A stretch of 64,000 nt of DNA from Lactonifactor sp. BIOML-A5 (GCF_009677585.1 NZ_WKYV01000014.1:1-64000), one strand, 5' to 3'; positions 17,763 to 25,803 are shown, counted from the stretch's first letter. Notes: generated from the letters alone by a model not told the origin. Program-made: numbers and translations.

Positions 17763-17802
17763 TTTGGGGACGTGTTCTTTCTAAAAAGAACACGTCCCCA
17801 AA
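17763..17802. repeat. Perfect palindrome overlapping the end of the FAD dehydrogenase gene
   Basis: TTTGGGGACGTGTTCTTT (17,763-17,780) and its exact complement (17,785-17,802) enclose a CTAA loop: 18/4/18, the same layout as at 9-48. A degenerate GGGGACAGGGG/CCCCTGCCCT pair lies next to it at 17,722-17,760, and TGGGGACA recurs near 21,134. The gene's TAG stop is in the loop. The T-run towards the minus-strand 3' side is modest, so it may double as a terminator. The GGGGAC-type termini resemble REP-like palindromes associated with Y1 transposases in clostridia (family knowledge, not proven here). Confidence 0.7.
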
Positions 17803-19187
17803 ATACTTCTGGCAACGCTGATTCCGTTTGCGGATGCCTGCTGCAGTCCTCTGGTGACGGATGCACCGTCCCCCACTGCCCGCAGTCCTTTGATGCTGGT
17901 CTGAAATTCTCTGTCCACTACTACTTTATTGGAATAGAATTTTACTTCTACTCCGTACAGAAGGGTTTCATCGCTTGCGATTCCGGGCGTTACTTTATCC
18001 AAGGCATCGATCATCTCAGCGATATCTACCATGATTCTGTGGGGAAATACCAGGGACAAATCTCCCGGTACTGCATCTTTCAGGGTTGGAATCAGGTTGT
18101 TTCTGCACAGCCGCTCTTCTGTCGTACGCCTGCCCCTGCGGAAGTCTCCGAAGGTCTGCACCATGATTTTACCATCGCAGAGCATGTTGCTCAGCTGGGC
18201 GATCTGTTTGCCGTACTCGATGGGTGTCTTGAAAGGCTTCGTAAAGTTTTTAGACACCAGCAGAGCAAAGTTGGTGTTATTAGTCTTATATTCCTGAGAT
18301 TTGTAGGCATGTCCATTGACCACCGCCAATCCGTTTTCGTAGTATTCCGTGGCAACCTCACCGGAAGGGTTGGTGCAGAAGGTACGCACTTTATCGTCAA
18401 AGGTAGGTGTGTGGTATACCAGCTTTGCCTCGTAGAGGTTCTTATTCAGAAAATCCATCACCTCGTCCCGCACCTCCACACGGACTCCAATGTCTACGGT
18501 TCCCACATTAGTCTCTATTCCGTGGTCCCGGCAGATATGGCTGAACCAGTCCGCTCCTTCCCTTCCCACGGCGGCCACAAATTCTGTACCTTCATAGCGC
18601 TCCCCATTGTCTGTCACTACTGCTCTTGCCTGATTGTCTGTAATCTCAATATCCGTCACCATGGTATTGAATTTCATTACAATTCCTTGTTCCAGCAGAA
18701 AGTCCTGGAGACGGTGATAGATCTTGTATCCCTCTTCCGTACCCAGATGGCGGATGGGACACTCTACCAGCTTGAGATTAGCCATAATTGCTTTTCTGCG
18801 TATCTCTCGGATCTCTGCCTCCTTGTCCACACCGTACACCTTTGTGTCTGCCCCGAATTTCAGATAAACATTGTCGGATTCTTTCAACAGTTTCACAGTT
18901 TCCTCATATCCCAGAATCTCAGGAAGATTCCCCCCCACATCAGGAGATAAAGACAATTTCCCGTCTGAAAATGCTCCTGCTCCCGCAAAACCTGTGGTAA
19001 TGGCACAGGGCTGACATCCCATACACTTATTCGTTTTCCGTTTGGGACACTGCCTTTTTTCTATAGAGCGCCCCTTCTCAATCATAAGAATTTTCATATC
19101 CGGTTTCTGCCGAATCAGCTCATATGCGCAGAAGATACCGGATGGTCCTGCCCCGATAATAATTACATCATATTTGTTGCATCCCAT
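17781..19187 (-). CDS. FAD-dependent dehydrogenase, COG2509 family
   Basis: 468-residue flavoprotein. The N-terminal Rossmann fold has VIIIGAGPSGIFCAYEL, then the Cys-rich CPKRKTNKCMGCQPC (about 46-60), FAGAGAFSDGKLSL typical of this family, and a C-terminal FAD-contact region AVGDGASVTRGLQQASANG. It acts in the cytosol as an uncharacterised NAD(P)/FAD oxidoreductase. GGAG lies near the ATG. The last residues (ILGTCSF) and the stop are encoded inside a palindromic repeat, so the native C-terminus may have been replaced by repeat sequence. Confidence 0.88.
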   Translation of the reverse strand: MGCNKYDVIIIGAGPSGIFCAYELIRQKPDMKILMIEKGRSIEKRQCPKRKTNKCMGCQPCAITTGFAGAGAFSDGKLSLSPDVGGNLPEILGYEETVKLLKESDNVYLKFGADTKVYGVDKEAEIREIRRKAIMANLKLVECPIRHLGTEEGYKIYHRLQDFLLEQGIVMKFNTMVTDIEITDNQARAVVTDNGERYEGTEFVAAVGREGADWFSHICRDHGIETNVGTVDIGVRVEVRDEVMDFLNKNLYEAKLVYHTPTFDDKVRTFCTNPSGEVATEYYENGLAVVNGHAYKSQEYKTNNTNFALLVSKNFTKPFKTPIEYGKQIAQLSNMLCDGKIMVQTFGDFRRGRRTTEERLCRNNLIPTLKDAVPGDLSLVFPHRIMVDIAEMIDALDKVTPGIASDETLLYGVEVKFYSNKVVVDREFQTSIKGLRAVGDGASVTRGLQQASANGISVARSILGTCSF

Positions 19188-19214
19188 TTGTGTCTCTCCT
19201 TTTTCTGTCTCTCA

Positions 19215-19277
19215 CAGCAGTAAGCTGCCCGACAGTCTGCCCTTCGAAAGGCCGTCCTGACGGGCAGCTTACTGCTG
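19215..19277. repeat. 17-bp inverted repeat between two genes
   Basis: CAGCAGTAAGCTGCCCG (19,215-19,231) is perfectly complementary to 19,261-19,277; the 29-base interior holds a smaller CCTT/AAGG hairpin. It lies between the 87-residue gene and the FAD dehydrogenase on the same strand. There is no T-run, so it is more likely a transcript-stabilising or regulatory fold, or a mobile palindrome, than a terminator. Confidence 0.6.
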
Positions 19278-19304
19278 CTCTGTCTGTTCCATGTAAAACG
19301 CCTC

Positions 19305-19568
19305 TCAGCCTTCTACAATCAGATACTGCCCGTTGGGCAGTTTGAATACTTCGCTGGCTTCCTCCAGCTCATCATTGCTCATGGTTTCTACATCCATCCC
19401 GCTCTCGTCAAAATATGCCCGGACTTCCTCCATGGAATCCACCACAACAGCCATGCAGTCTTCCAGAAACGCCTCCGCTTCTTCCAAGGTCTCTGCCACT
19501 GGTTCGTCAAATAACTGATCCTGATGACTTAAGAAATACGCCAAACACTCATCACTGTACTCTTCCAT
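19305..19568 (-). CDS. Small acidic protein of unknown function
   Basis: 87 residues, strongly acidic, with no signal peptide, membrane helix or Cys pair beyond two isolated Cys. It resembles short Lachnospiraceae proteins sometimes labelled 'glyoxalase', but no glyoxalase metal ligands are visible, so that label is not supported. The ATG overlaps the TAA of the upstream HAD gene (TAATG), indicating coupled translation in the operon gph-like, HAD, this gene. Confidence 0.7.
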   Translation of the reverse strand: MEEYSDECLAYFLSHQDQLFDEPVAETLEEAEAFLEDCMAVVVDSMEEVRAYFDESGMDVETMSNDELEEASEVFKLPNGQYLIVEG

Positions 19569-20356
19569 TATACTCTGCCTCCTTTTTCTATAATTTTCTT
19601 TAACACAGGTTCTACTCTCTCTGCAGAATATCTGCAGATTTGTCTTACCCCTTCCTGGGCATTGGTCATAGCGTAACTGTACTTTACCGCCTGCAGCATT
19701 TCCACATCATTATAGTGGTCTCCAAATGCCATACATTCCTCCGGCCGGATCCCCAGCTGTCTCTGCAGCCGTTTTATGGCGCTGCCTTTATTCGCCCCCA
19801 CAGGAGTCATATCCAGCCAGACATTGCCGGATGTGACTACAGTTACTTTTGATCCGAAGGTTTCCTTCCAATAATCTTCTGACTGAGCAATCCCCCTTTC
19901 GTCATACACCGAGATCTTCATATACTCTTCTTCTACTGCGAAAATGTCGTCCACAACGGTTACATGATTTTTGACAACATTGACCATGTGATAATAATAT
20001 GCGGGGCTCTTCGGCTGAATATAACAAGTACGTTCCCCGGATAACAGAATCTCTGCATTGTCCTTATTCCATATGGTATGCATGATCTCCTGTCCTAATT
20101 CTCTGGGCAGGATATCTTTATGTAATATTTTATTCTTATACTGTGAGAGACACCCATTTTCCGCAATATAGGCGATCTCTCCCCTCACAGGTGCAAACAG
20201 TCGCTCCAGATTCGGAATCTGTCTGCCGCTGGCAGCTACAAACAAGATTCCCATTTGCGTGAGCCGGTGCACCAGTTCCCACATCTCCGGTTCCAGATCA
20301 CGTTTCCCGTCCTGCAAAAGAGTGCCGTCCAAATCGCTGGCTATCATCTTAAGCAT
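19568..20356 (-). CDS. Cof-type HAD-IIB phosphatase
   Basis: 262 residues of HAD subfamily IIB (Cof/YbiV). Motif I SDLDGTLLQDG is at the N-terminus; NKGSAIKRL and FGDHYNDVEML near the C-terminus give motifs III and IV. Members dephosphorylate sugar phosphates or cofactor phosphates. The ATG at 20,356 has GGAGG 9 bases upstream, whereas the ATG at 20,365 abuts that site, so the shorter form is chosen. It overlaps the upstream HAD gene by 8 bases. Confidence 0.88.
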   Translation of the reverse strand: MLKMIASDLDGTLLQDGKRDLEPEMWELVHRLTQMGILFVAASGRQIPNLERLFAPVRGEIAYIAENGCLSQYKNKILHKDILPRELGQEIMHTIWNKDNAEILLSGERTCYIQPKSPAYYYHMVNVVKNHVTVVDDIFAVEEEYMKISVYDERGIAQSEDYWKETFGSKVTVVTSGNVWLDMTPVGANKGSAIKRLQRQLGIRPEECMAFGDHYNDVEMLQAVKYSYAMTNAQEGVRQICRYSAERVEPVLKKIIEKGGRV

Positions 20357-21017
20357 ACTTTCCATCCTCCAGGATCTCCAAAATCTGCTCCGGATAGTCT
20401 ATCAAAAACCTGGCGTGATGTTCCCTTAATTCCTCTGCGGGCCGGAATCCCCAGGTCACCCCCACGGTATCCATTCCTGCAGCTCTTCCCGTATCCATAT
20501 CTGTATTCGTATCTCCCAGATACAGACATTCCCCAGGCTTTACACCCAGCTTCTTAGCAAGATACAATGCACCGTCCGGCGACGGCTTTCTGGGAATTTC
20601 TTCTGTCTGGCCCTGTATCATAGAAAAGAAATTCTTTCCGAATATTGTCTCCACCACATGAACCGCTTCCAGGTGGGGTTTGTTGGAAAATACGGCTGTC
20701 TCTATCCCCATACTCTTCACAGTCTCCAAAACCGGGCAAATCCCCGGCATAGGCTTTACATGATATAAGGGATCCATGGCAAACCACTTTCGAAAAAGAG
20801 TTTTCCCCTCCCTGTAGTGCACCCCTGCAGTATCCCCGGCTGCTGCCAGAGCTCTTTTTAGTGCCATATCCACACCATCTCCGGCAAAATAATTATAATC
20901 CCTCACCGGCTGAGGAGTCAGGCCAAAGTGTTCCAGTACCATATTCCCTACTCTGGCAATAGACTCTACCGTATCCGCCAGTGTACCGTCCAAATCAAAT
21001 ATGCACAATTTATACAT
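20349..21017 (-). CDS. HAD hydrolase, phosphoglycolate phosphatase-like
   Basis: 222 residues of HAD subfamily IA. Motif I is FDLDGTLADTVESI, motif II AVFSNKPH, motif III with RKPSPDGAL, and motif IV YLGDTNTDMDTGRAAG. It resembles Gph, which removes phosphate from 2-phosphoglycolate, but related PPases share these motifs. GGAGG lies 8 bases before the ATG. It is the last recognisable chromosomal gene before the ICE; its upstream region is the insertion side. Confidence 0.88.
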   Translation of the reverse strand: MYKLCIFDLDGTLADTVESIARVGNMVLEHFGLTPQPVRDYNYFAGDGVDMALKRALAAAGDTAGVHYREGKTLFRKWFAMDPLYHVKPMPGICPVLETVKSMGIETAVFSNKPHLEAVHVVETIFGKNFFSMIQGQTEEIPRKPSPDGALYLAKKLGVKPGECLYLGDTNTDMDTGRAAGMDTVGVTWGFRPAEELREHHARFLIDYPEQILEILEDGKYA

Positions 21018-21156
21018 GGGAGAACCCTCCCCCAGGAAACCCTGCCTTAACCGTTCTTTCGTCCGATTTTCCTTGATATTCCGGGCTTTTTAGCCCCTGC
21101 CCTCAAATGTTGCCCCACTATTTAATCATAAAATGGGGACACAGGATACTTTGATT

Positions 21157-22356
21157 CTATTGTCGAAAGGCGTCATTTACCACACCTACAAGTTCTTCAG
21201 GTTTATTATACTTTACCTGCGCGTAAATGTCCATCGTTGTTTTGCTGTTTTCATGCCCAGCAAGATATTGGACAGTTTTTGGATCAACGCCAGCGTACAG
21301 CAGGTTAGTAATATAGGTGTGGCGAAGTTGATGTGGGGTCACATCAAAGTCAATGGCATACACCAACTTAGGATTGTTTTTCTGGTGTTCCCCAGGGGTG
21401 GGTGTTACGGTGCATTTGATGCACTGGCCATTTACATACTTATAATAGTTATGGGGTTTCGTAGAGCGAACGGTTACATACTTCCAAACTCGCTGGAACT
21501 GCGAATACGAAAGTGGCTGCCCAGTACGGTCTGCAATCACATATTCAGATACGGCTGTTTCCTTGACTTCGCGCAGACAAGCAACCAAGCATTTGGGAAT
21601 GGGAACATCTCTCCGGGCCGCCTTCGTTTTCAGCGTTGTGGAAATCACCGGCCTGTTATGTTCTGAGCGCCATGCCCTCCGTACAGAGATGTACGGCGTA
21701 GGAACATCCAGAAATACGCAGTCCCATTGCAGTCCCAGAATTTCTTCACGACGCAGGCCGGAATATAAAGCGATCATTATAAATGTGTAGGGCGGAAGTC
21801 CTTTGACAGTATCCAAAAGCAGCTTCACTTGCTCATCCGTCAAAGCATTTTTCTTTTTCCCCGGTTTTCCTCCTTTGGCTGAAAGTCCCTCACAGGGATT
21901 ATAGTCAAGTAGTTGGCTTCGCTCTGCCGAATAAAAGACACATTTCAGGAGCATATTGACCGTACTATACAATCCAGCAGATTTTGAAGCCAATGGAATC
22001 ATCGCAAGCCGAATATCGTCTGCTGTTACATCTGACAGATACATTTCTCCCAAGGGCTTGACAATATAGTTGTTCATGGTCTGGGTATATCCTCTCAACG
22101 TGCCGGAAGATACCTTTGCCGACTGCATGAGCAGCCACTTCTCGCAATACTCTGCCACCGTTGGATGTTTTCTGCGGAAAACCGCCTCCTCTACCTGGCG
22201 TCGGGCCTCCATCTCCTTTAGCTGGAGTTCCTCGCAGGTTTCAGCATACAAGTCCACTCTCTTTCCATCGGCATCGGTGATCCGAGTCCTGTAATATTGA
22301 ATCCCCCTCCGCATGGTAGTGCCATACCGGGGAACATTTTCTTGTTTTTTCGCCAT
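21157..22356 (-). CDS. Tyrosine recombinase/integrase, copy 1
   Basis: 399 residues with an N-terminal arm-binding part, a SAM-like core-binding domain (about 62-160) and a catalytic domain. All catalytic residues are present: Arg202 (SGLRREE), His342 and Arg345 (PHQLRHTY), His368 (AGHENS) and nucleophile Tyr378 (MDIYAQVKY). It integrates and excises the ICE by Tyr-mediated strand exchange. It is clearly paralogous to the integrase at 22,500 along its whole length. AAAGGA lies upstream of the ATG. Being the outermost gene, it marks the element's left end. Confidence 0.94.
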   Translation of the reverse strand: MAKKQENVPRYGTTMRRGIQYYRTRITDADGKRVDLYAETCEELQLKEMEARRQVEEAVFRRKHPTVAEYCEKWLLMQSAKVSSGTLRGYTQTMNNYIVKPLGEMYLSDVTADDIRLAMIPLASKSAGLYSTVNMLLKCVFYSAERSQLLDYNPCEGLSAKGGKPGKKKNALTDEQVKLLLDTVKGLPPYTFIMIALYSGLRREEILGLQWDCVFLDVPTPYISVRRAWRSEHNRPVISTTLKTKAARRDVPIPKCLVACLREVKETAVSEYVIADRTGQPLSYSQFQRVWKYVTVRSTKPHNYYKYVNGQCIKCTVTPTPGEHQKNNPKLVYAIDFDVTPHQLRHTYITNLLYAGVDPKTVQYLAGHENSKTTMDIYAQVKYNKPEELVGVVNDAFRQ

Positions 22357-22429
22357 GATTTCAGTTCCTTTCTATTTAATATGTATTTCAGCGCCGATAC
22401 CTTCTTTATACTGAAAAACCATGGCTCTA

Positions 22430-22444
22430 TCAAAGGTGCGATTC
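22430..22444 (-). pseudogene. Relic of an excisionase 3' end in front of integrase copy 1
   Basis: The minus strand reads GAATCGCACCTTTGA (Glu-Ser-His-Leu-stop), matching the last codons of the xis gene at 23,794 (Lys-Ser-His-Leu-stop) over 14 identical bases. Both sit a similar distance (about 60-75 bases) before an integrase start. This is most simply a remnant of a duplicated xis-int unit, or alternatively an integrase-binding site present twice. Confidence 0.5.
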
Positions 22445-22445
22445 T

Positions 22446-22493
22446 GGAAAACGTAAAGGACGGGGAACACTCCCCGCCCTTTGTACGTTTTCC
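22446..22493 (-). terminator. Long hairpin after integrase copy 2
   Basis: GGAAAACGTAAAGGACGGGGA pairs with the complementary stretch at 22,471-22,493 with a few mismatches and a 4-base loop, starting 6 bases after the stop of the second integrase. It is a stable stem able to separate the two integrase genes transcriptionally. Confidence 0.7.
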
Positions 22494-22499
22494 GTCAAA

Positions 22500-23732
22500 T
22501 TATTGTGCCGCTTCGTATTCACCGCCATCCCATTCTGCAAAGGCTCCGCTTAAAACTCCTGCCAGTTGCTCCGGCTTGTTGTACTTTACCTTCGCATAAA
22601 TGTCCATCGTGATCTTACTGCTCTCATGGCCAGCCAAGTATTGAACTGTTTTCGGGTCTACTGAAGCGTGAATCAAATTTGTGATGTAGGTATGACGAAG
22701 CATGTGTGGCGTAACGTCAAAATCCAGGCTATATACCACATGACCGTTGTTCCGTGCTTTTTCACCCAGCTTCGGGTAAAGCATATACTTCACATATTTC
22801 CCGTCCACAAGTTTGCGGGCTATCCTCGGTTTTGCTGTCCGTGTCACGATATACTGCCAAAGCCGCTTAAACTGCGTATAAGACAACGGCTCCCCATCCT
22901 GGTTAGCAATTACATAGTCTGATGTCGATTTTTTCTTTGCCTCTCTCAAGCACTCTGCCAAACGATCCGGGAGAGGGATATTCCGCTCCGCAGCCTTCGT
23001 TTTTAACTCTGTGAGAATGACCGGCCTGTTATGTTCCGTATGCCACGCCCGCCGAACCGTCAAATACGGCGCATCTGTATCCAGATATACCGAATCCCAT
23101 TGCAGCGCAAGGATTTCTTCCCGCCGCAGCCCAGCATACAGACCAATCATCACAAATACATAGGGCGGCAACCCGCGAATGGCGTCCAAAAGCCGTTCTA
23201 CCTGTTCATCCGTCAAAGCCTGCCGCTCCTCCTGCGGAACGCCTCCGCCTTTTGCCTCAAGGTATATCGTCGGGTTTGTATCAATCACATGGCTCTCCTT
23301 GGCCGCCCGGAAAATAGACTTGTAGAGGATTACCACGGACTTATAAACTGAAGCCGACTTTTTAGAGACTGGCACAAGGGCAACCTGGATGTCATCCAGG
23401 GTTACATCGGCCATTCGTTTCTCACCCAGCTCCTTGATAATATGCCGCCGCACCTTGGATGTATAATCGATCAATGTGGTGGCACGGATATGGACAGACT
23501 GCATCAGAAGCCACTTTTCACAATACTCGGCAACCGTGGGGGATTTACGCCGGAATGTGGCGTTATCGATTTGCTCAAGAGCCGCCATTTCCTTGTCGTA
23601 AACTTCCTCGCGGGTTTTTCCGTAAAGAATCACCCGTTTGCCATCTGCGTCCTCAATATCTGTTTTGTAATACTCATGCCCATTTATCTGGACTTTGCTG
23701 TACCTGGGAATTCGTTTTCTTTTTGCTGCCAT
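22500..23732 (-). CDS. Tyrosine recombinase/integrase, copy 2
   Basis: 410 residues, same domain plan as copy 1, with catalytic Arg203, His343, Arg346, His369 and Tyr379 all intact. Shared blocks such as PTVAEYCEKWLLMQS, LTDEQV, GLPPY and DPKTVQYLAGHE show common descent, while the N-terminus and inter-domain linkers differ. GGAGG precedes the ATG. It lies directly after xis, the usual arrangement, so this copy is probably the element's own integrase and copy 1 is the duplicate or the remnant of a second element. Confidence 0.94.
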   Translation of the reverse strand: MAAKRKRIPRYSKVQINGHEYYKTDIEDADGKRVILYGKTREEVYDKEMAALEQIDNATFRRKSPTVAEYCEKWLLMQSVHIRATTLIDYTSKVRRHIIKELGEKRMADVTLDDIQVALVPVSKKSASVYKSVVILYKSIFRAAKESHVIDTNPTIYLEAKGGGVPQEERQALTDEQVERLLDAIRGLPPYVFVMIGLYAGLRREEILALQWDSVYLDTDAPYLTVRRAWHTEHNRPVILTELKTKAAERNIPLPDRLAECLREAKKKSTSDYVIANQDGEPLSYTQFKRLWQYIVTRTAKPRIARKLVDGKYVKYMLYPKLGEKARNNGHVVYSLDFDVTPHMLRHTYITNLIHASVDPKTVQYLAGHESSKITMDIYAKVKYNKPEQLAGVLSGAFAEWDGGEYEAAQ

Positions 23733-23793
23733 TTTTCTACCTCCAAATGCAATCAGTGTTGTATCTTTGTTTTACCAAAACCGCACGATTTGC

Positions 23794-24036
23794 TCAAAGG
23801 TGCGATTTGTTTCCTCGCACATTTCGGTAGGTCGCTTTCTTTTCCACAGGTTTTGCCCGATAGGTGCATTTAGCGACATATTCCTGAAGGTAGGCAGAAG
23901 TGAAATATACGCATCCATTCGGCACATACTGAATATAGGAAATCAAACCGCTGTTTCTGGCTTCATCCAAGGTGGCAAGGCTGATTCCTAACAGTTTTGC
24001 TGCCTCCTTACGAGTAATCAGCTTTTCCATATCCAA
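23794..24036 (-). CDS. xis: Excisionase-type DNA-binding protein
   Basis: 80 residues with a MerR-like winged helix: LITRKEAAKLLGISLATLDEARNSGLISYIQ, followed by a basic tail. Such proteins bend DNA at the attachment site and bias the integrase towards excision. The start is either TTG at 24,036 (GGAAG 7 bases upstream) or ATG at 24,030. It is placed 3 bases after the MazF-like gene and 61 bases before the integrase. Confidence 0.85.
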   Translation of the reverse strand: MDMEKLITRKEAAKLLGISLATLDEARNSGLISYIQYVPNGCVYFTSAYLQEYVAKCTYRAKPVEKKATYRNVRGNKSHL

Positions 24037-24039
24037 TCT

Positions 24040-24570
24040 TCACTTCCTTTCCTTCTTTTTTACCACTTCATAGTCAAAACCGGGCCGCTGGCCGCAGTAA
24101 GTGCAGATGTCCTTTTCCACCCGGCCAGGGTGAACCCTGCGCAAATAATAAGAGCCTGTGCCGTAGAAGTTGTTGGCACAGGCCGGACAAAGGCACATGA
24201 TTAAATTTGGGGGTGTTTCTTCGATCAATCCCACGCTGACAGCCAGGGCGCGGTTGAGCCGGCGAATATGCTGTTCCTCCAGATGTCCGATGTACGTTTC
24301 CAGCCGCCTTTTATCAATGGTGCGGAGCTGCTCCATCAGCACCAGAGAAGGCAGCTCCAGGCCGTTCTCTGCTTTGAGAAGGTAATGGGTAGGCAGCTTG
24401 GCCTTGGCGTCCACTTTGCTGGATATGGCTGCCACAATGACCGTGGGGCTGTGCTTGTTTCCAGTATCATTCTGAATAATCAGGACCGGGCGATAACCTT
24501 CCTGCTCGGAGCCGATTCCCCGGCCCAAATCGGCATAGTACATATCGCCGCGATGATATGTTCTGTTCAT
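24040..24570 (-). CDS. MazF/PemK-family protein with a Cys-rich C-terminal tail
   Basis: 176 residues. Residues 1-115 match the MazF fold (RGDMYYADLGRGIGSEQEGYRPVLI, SPTVIVAAISSK, PSLVLMEQLRTIDKRRL), an mRNA endoribonuclease family. The tail carries Cys126, Cys128, Cys131 and Cys156, Cys159 (CLCPAC and CTYC), a possible zinc ribbon not usual in MazF. An in-frame ATG exists at 24,678, but GGGAGGT precedes the ATG at 24,570. No MazE-like antitoxin gene is adjacent; the partner upstream would be missing, so it may be regulatory rather than a classical toxin. Confidence 0.85.
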   Translation of the reverse strand: MNRTYHRGDMYYADLGRGIGSEQEGYRPVLIIQNDTGNKHSPTVIVAAISSKVDAKAKLPTHYLLKAENGLELPSLVLMEQLRTIDKRRLETYIGHLEEQHIRRLNRALAVSVGLIEETPPNLIMCLCPACANNFYGTGSYYLRRVHPGRVEKDICTYCGQRPGFDYEVVKKKERK

Positions 24571-25181
24571 GCTTATGACCTCCCTTTGAAATGCAGGCGG
24601 CTGCTGCCGCCTATGTAGAACCGGACAGCAGAACAGAATGAAGGCCGGGGAGAGATAAAACAATCCTCTTGTTTTCATTGGCCCGTCCTGCTGTACGGCT
24701 CATATTTCAAAGCGTTCCTATTTGTCCTCGACACCCCGGAACACTGCGGGAAGTCATCAAACGGCTGGCAGCTCACCAGCTCCACGGGGAATCTCACCCC
24801 TCGCGTGGTTCTCACGCAACCGCCCCCATTGCCTGCGACGGATCACGGTGGCAAACCGCTTCAACGCTCGGACGTTAGGCTGGACGGGAGTATCGCTCCG
24901 CTGCTGGTCATGGCCGTACCGGGAGCCGCCCGGTACTGGCAGCCTGCTGTTTCTCGCTCCTTGCCGGGAAGAACAAACCAAAGACCTACAATTTCTTTTT
25001 GCGGTGGTGTCTCGTTGTTTTCTCCCGGCAGATCGCCGCGCAGCCGCTACCTGGGCTTTGGCTTTCGCCAAAGCAGCGGGAATGTGCTTGATGAATGGGT
25101 ATGCAGTTTTCAAGGTGCCGTGAGGCCATAAAAAGAACCTCTCACCCTATTTGCCGTTGAGGGTGAGAGGTTGCACAACGA
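24571..25181. other. 611-base stretch with no convincing gene
   Basis: GC-rich sequence between the MazF-like gene and the first sigma cassette. Open frames exist on both strands (for example an Arg-rich minus frame 24,757-25,113 starting with TTG), but none has a ribosome site, conserved domain or normal composition. The GCCGGGAG/CTCCCGGC-type complementary pieces could fold into RNA. The last part holds the terminator at 25,136. Confidence 0.5.
25136..25172 (-). terminator. Terminator of sigma cassette A
   Basis: AACCTCTCACCCT pairs perfectly with 25,160-25,172 around an 11-base loop, followed on the minus strand by CTTTTTATGG. It lies 10 bases after the sigma gene stop. Confidence 0.9.
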
Positions 25182-25631
25182 TTATTCCAAAAATTTTTTA
25201 AGTTTTTTGAGGACCTTCATTTTCCGAACATGAACAGCATTGCGGAATACGCCAAGCTCGTCTGCATATTGCCGTTCCGTCTTTTCCTCAAAGAACAGCG
25301 CCTGGATCAGCGCACGTTCTTCTGGAGTCAGCAGGGAAAGCGCAGTATGTAGCCTGTCCACTTCCAGCTTGTGAAGCACTACGCTCTCCACGCTTTCCTG
25401 CTCATCGGAGAATTGCTGGGCATTTTCATCCACCAGCAGGTCCAAAGAATCTTCGCGGCTGGGGATGATCTGCACCACTTGGCCCTCCTCTCCGAGAACG
25501 AACCGCTCGGTTTTCAAATCGTTCTCAAAATAGCGCATTTTCCGGTCGCCCTGCATGTAGGCCCGGTACACTTCATCCGTAACCTCAACATATTGGCCGC
25601 GAATCCATATTCTTTTTTTATCAGCGTCCAC
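25182..25631 (-). CDS. Sigma-70-like factor (region 4 only), cassette copy A
   Basis: 149 residues. The C-terminal half (about 90-149) is a sigma region 4 helix-turn-helix: LSLLTPEERALIQALFFEEKTERQYADELGVFRNAVHVRKMKVLKKL. The N-terminal half (YVEVTDEVYRAYMQGDRKMRYFENDL) lacks recognisable region 2, so it may be an accessory or divergent sigma. Start GTG with GGAGG 9 bases before; a perfect 11-bp hairpin just precedes that site. Two further copies at 32,183 and 44,125 differ at only a few residues (here Glu48, Leu65, Phe129 and a different C-terminus). It lies after the lone receiver gene, from which it is separated by a shared leader. Confidence 0.88.
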   Translation of the reverse strand: MDADKKRIWIRGQYVEVTDEVYRAYMQGDRKMRYFENDLKTERFVLGEEGQVVQIIPSREDSLDLLVDENAQQFSDEQESVESVVLHKLEVDRLHTALSLLTPEERALIQALFFEEKTERQYADELGVFRNAVHVRKMKVLKKLKKFLE

Positions 25632-25648
25632 GCTGTTTTACCTCCGAT

Positions 25649-25770
25649 CAGTCTGAATTGCGAGAAATTCAGACTGGTCGGGCGGCCCCCTACAACGTGG
25701 GAATGGGGTTCCTCTATATTGAAAAACGCACCTGCAGAATGGGACAACAGCCCCAACAGCAAGTGCGTTT
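25649..25770 (-). promoter_or_regulatory. Attenuator-like leader of sigma copy A
   Basis: Two hairpins precede the sigma gene. The distal one pairs AAACGCACCTGC (25,724-25,735) with GCAAGTGCGTTT (25,759-25,770), one mismatch, and is followed on the minus strand by TTTTTC, the layout of an intrinsic terminator. The proximal one pairs CAGTCTGAATT (25,649-25,659) with 25,666-25,676 and ends 4 bases before the GGAGG. The mini-frame Met-Ile-Tyr-Thr-Asn-stop ends just before the terminator. Together they suggest transcription attenuation and translation control. Confidence 0.65.
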
Positions 25771-25803
25771 CCTTTTAGTTCGTGTAAATCATGGCATGAT
25801 GGT

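Noticed and set aside
21018..21156. Attachment-site core of the ICE
   Set aside because: The boundary must be about here, but without the right end no direct repeat can be matched, so no att coordinates are claimed.
24757..25113. 118-codon Arg-rich minus-strand frame
   Set aside because: TTG start without ribosome site, low-complexity Arg/Ala composition and no domain; reported only as an unexplained region.
25514..25762. 83-codon frame conserved before each sigma gene (also 32,518 and 44,460)
   Set aside because: Conservation follows from the DNA repeat; the frame runs through the leader stems into the sigma gene in another phase.
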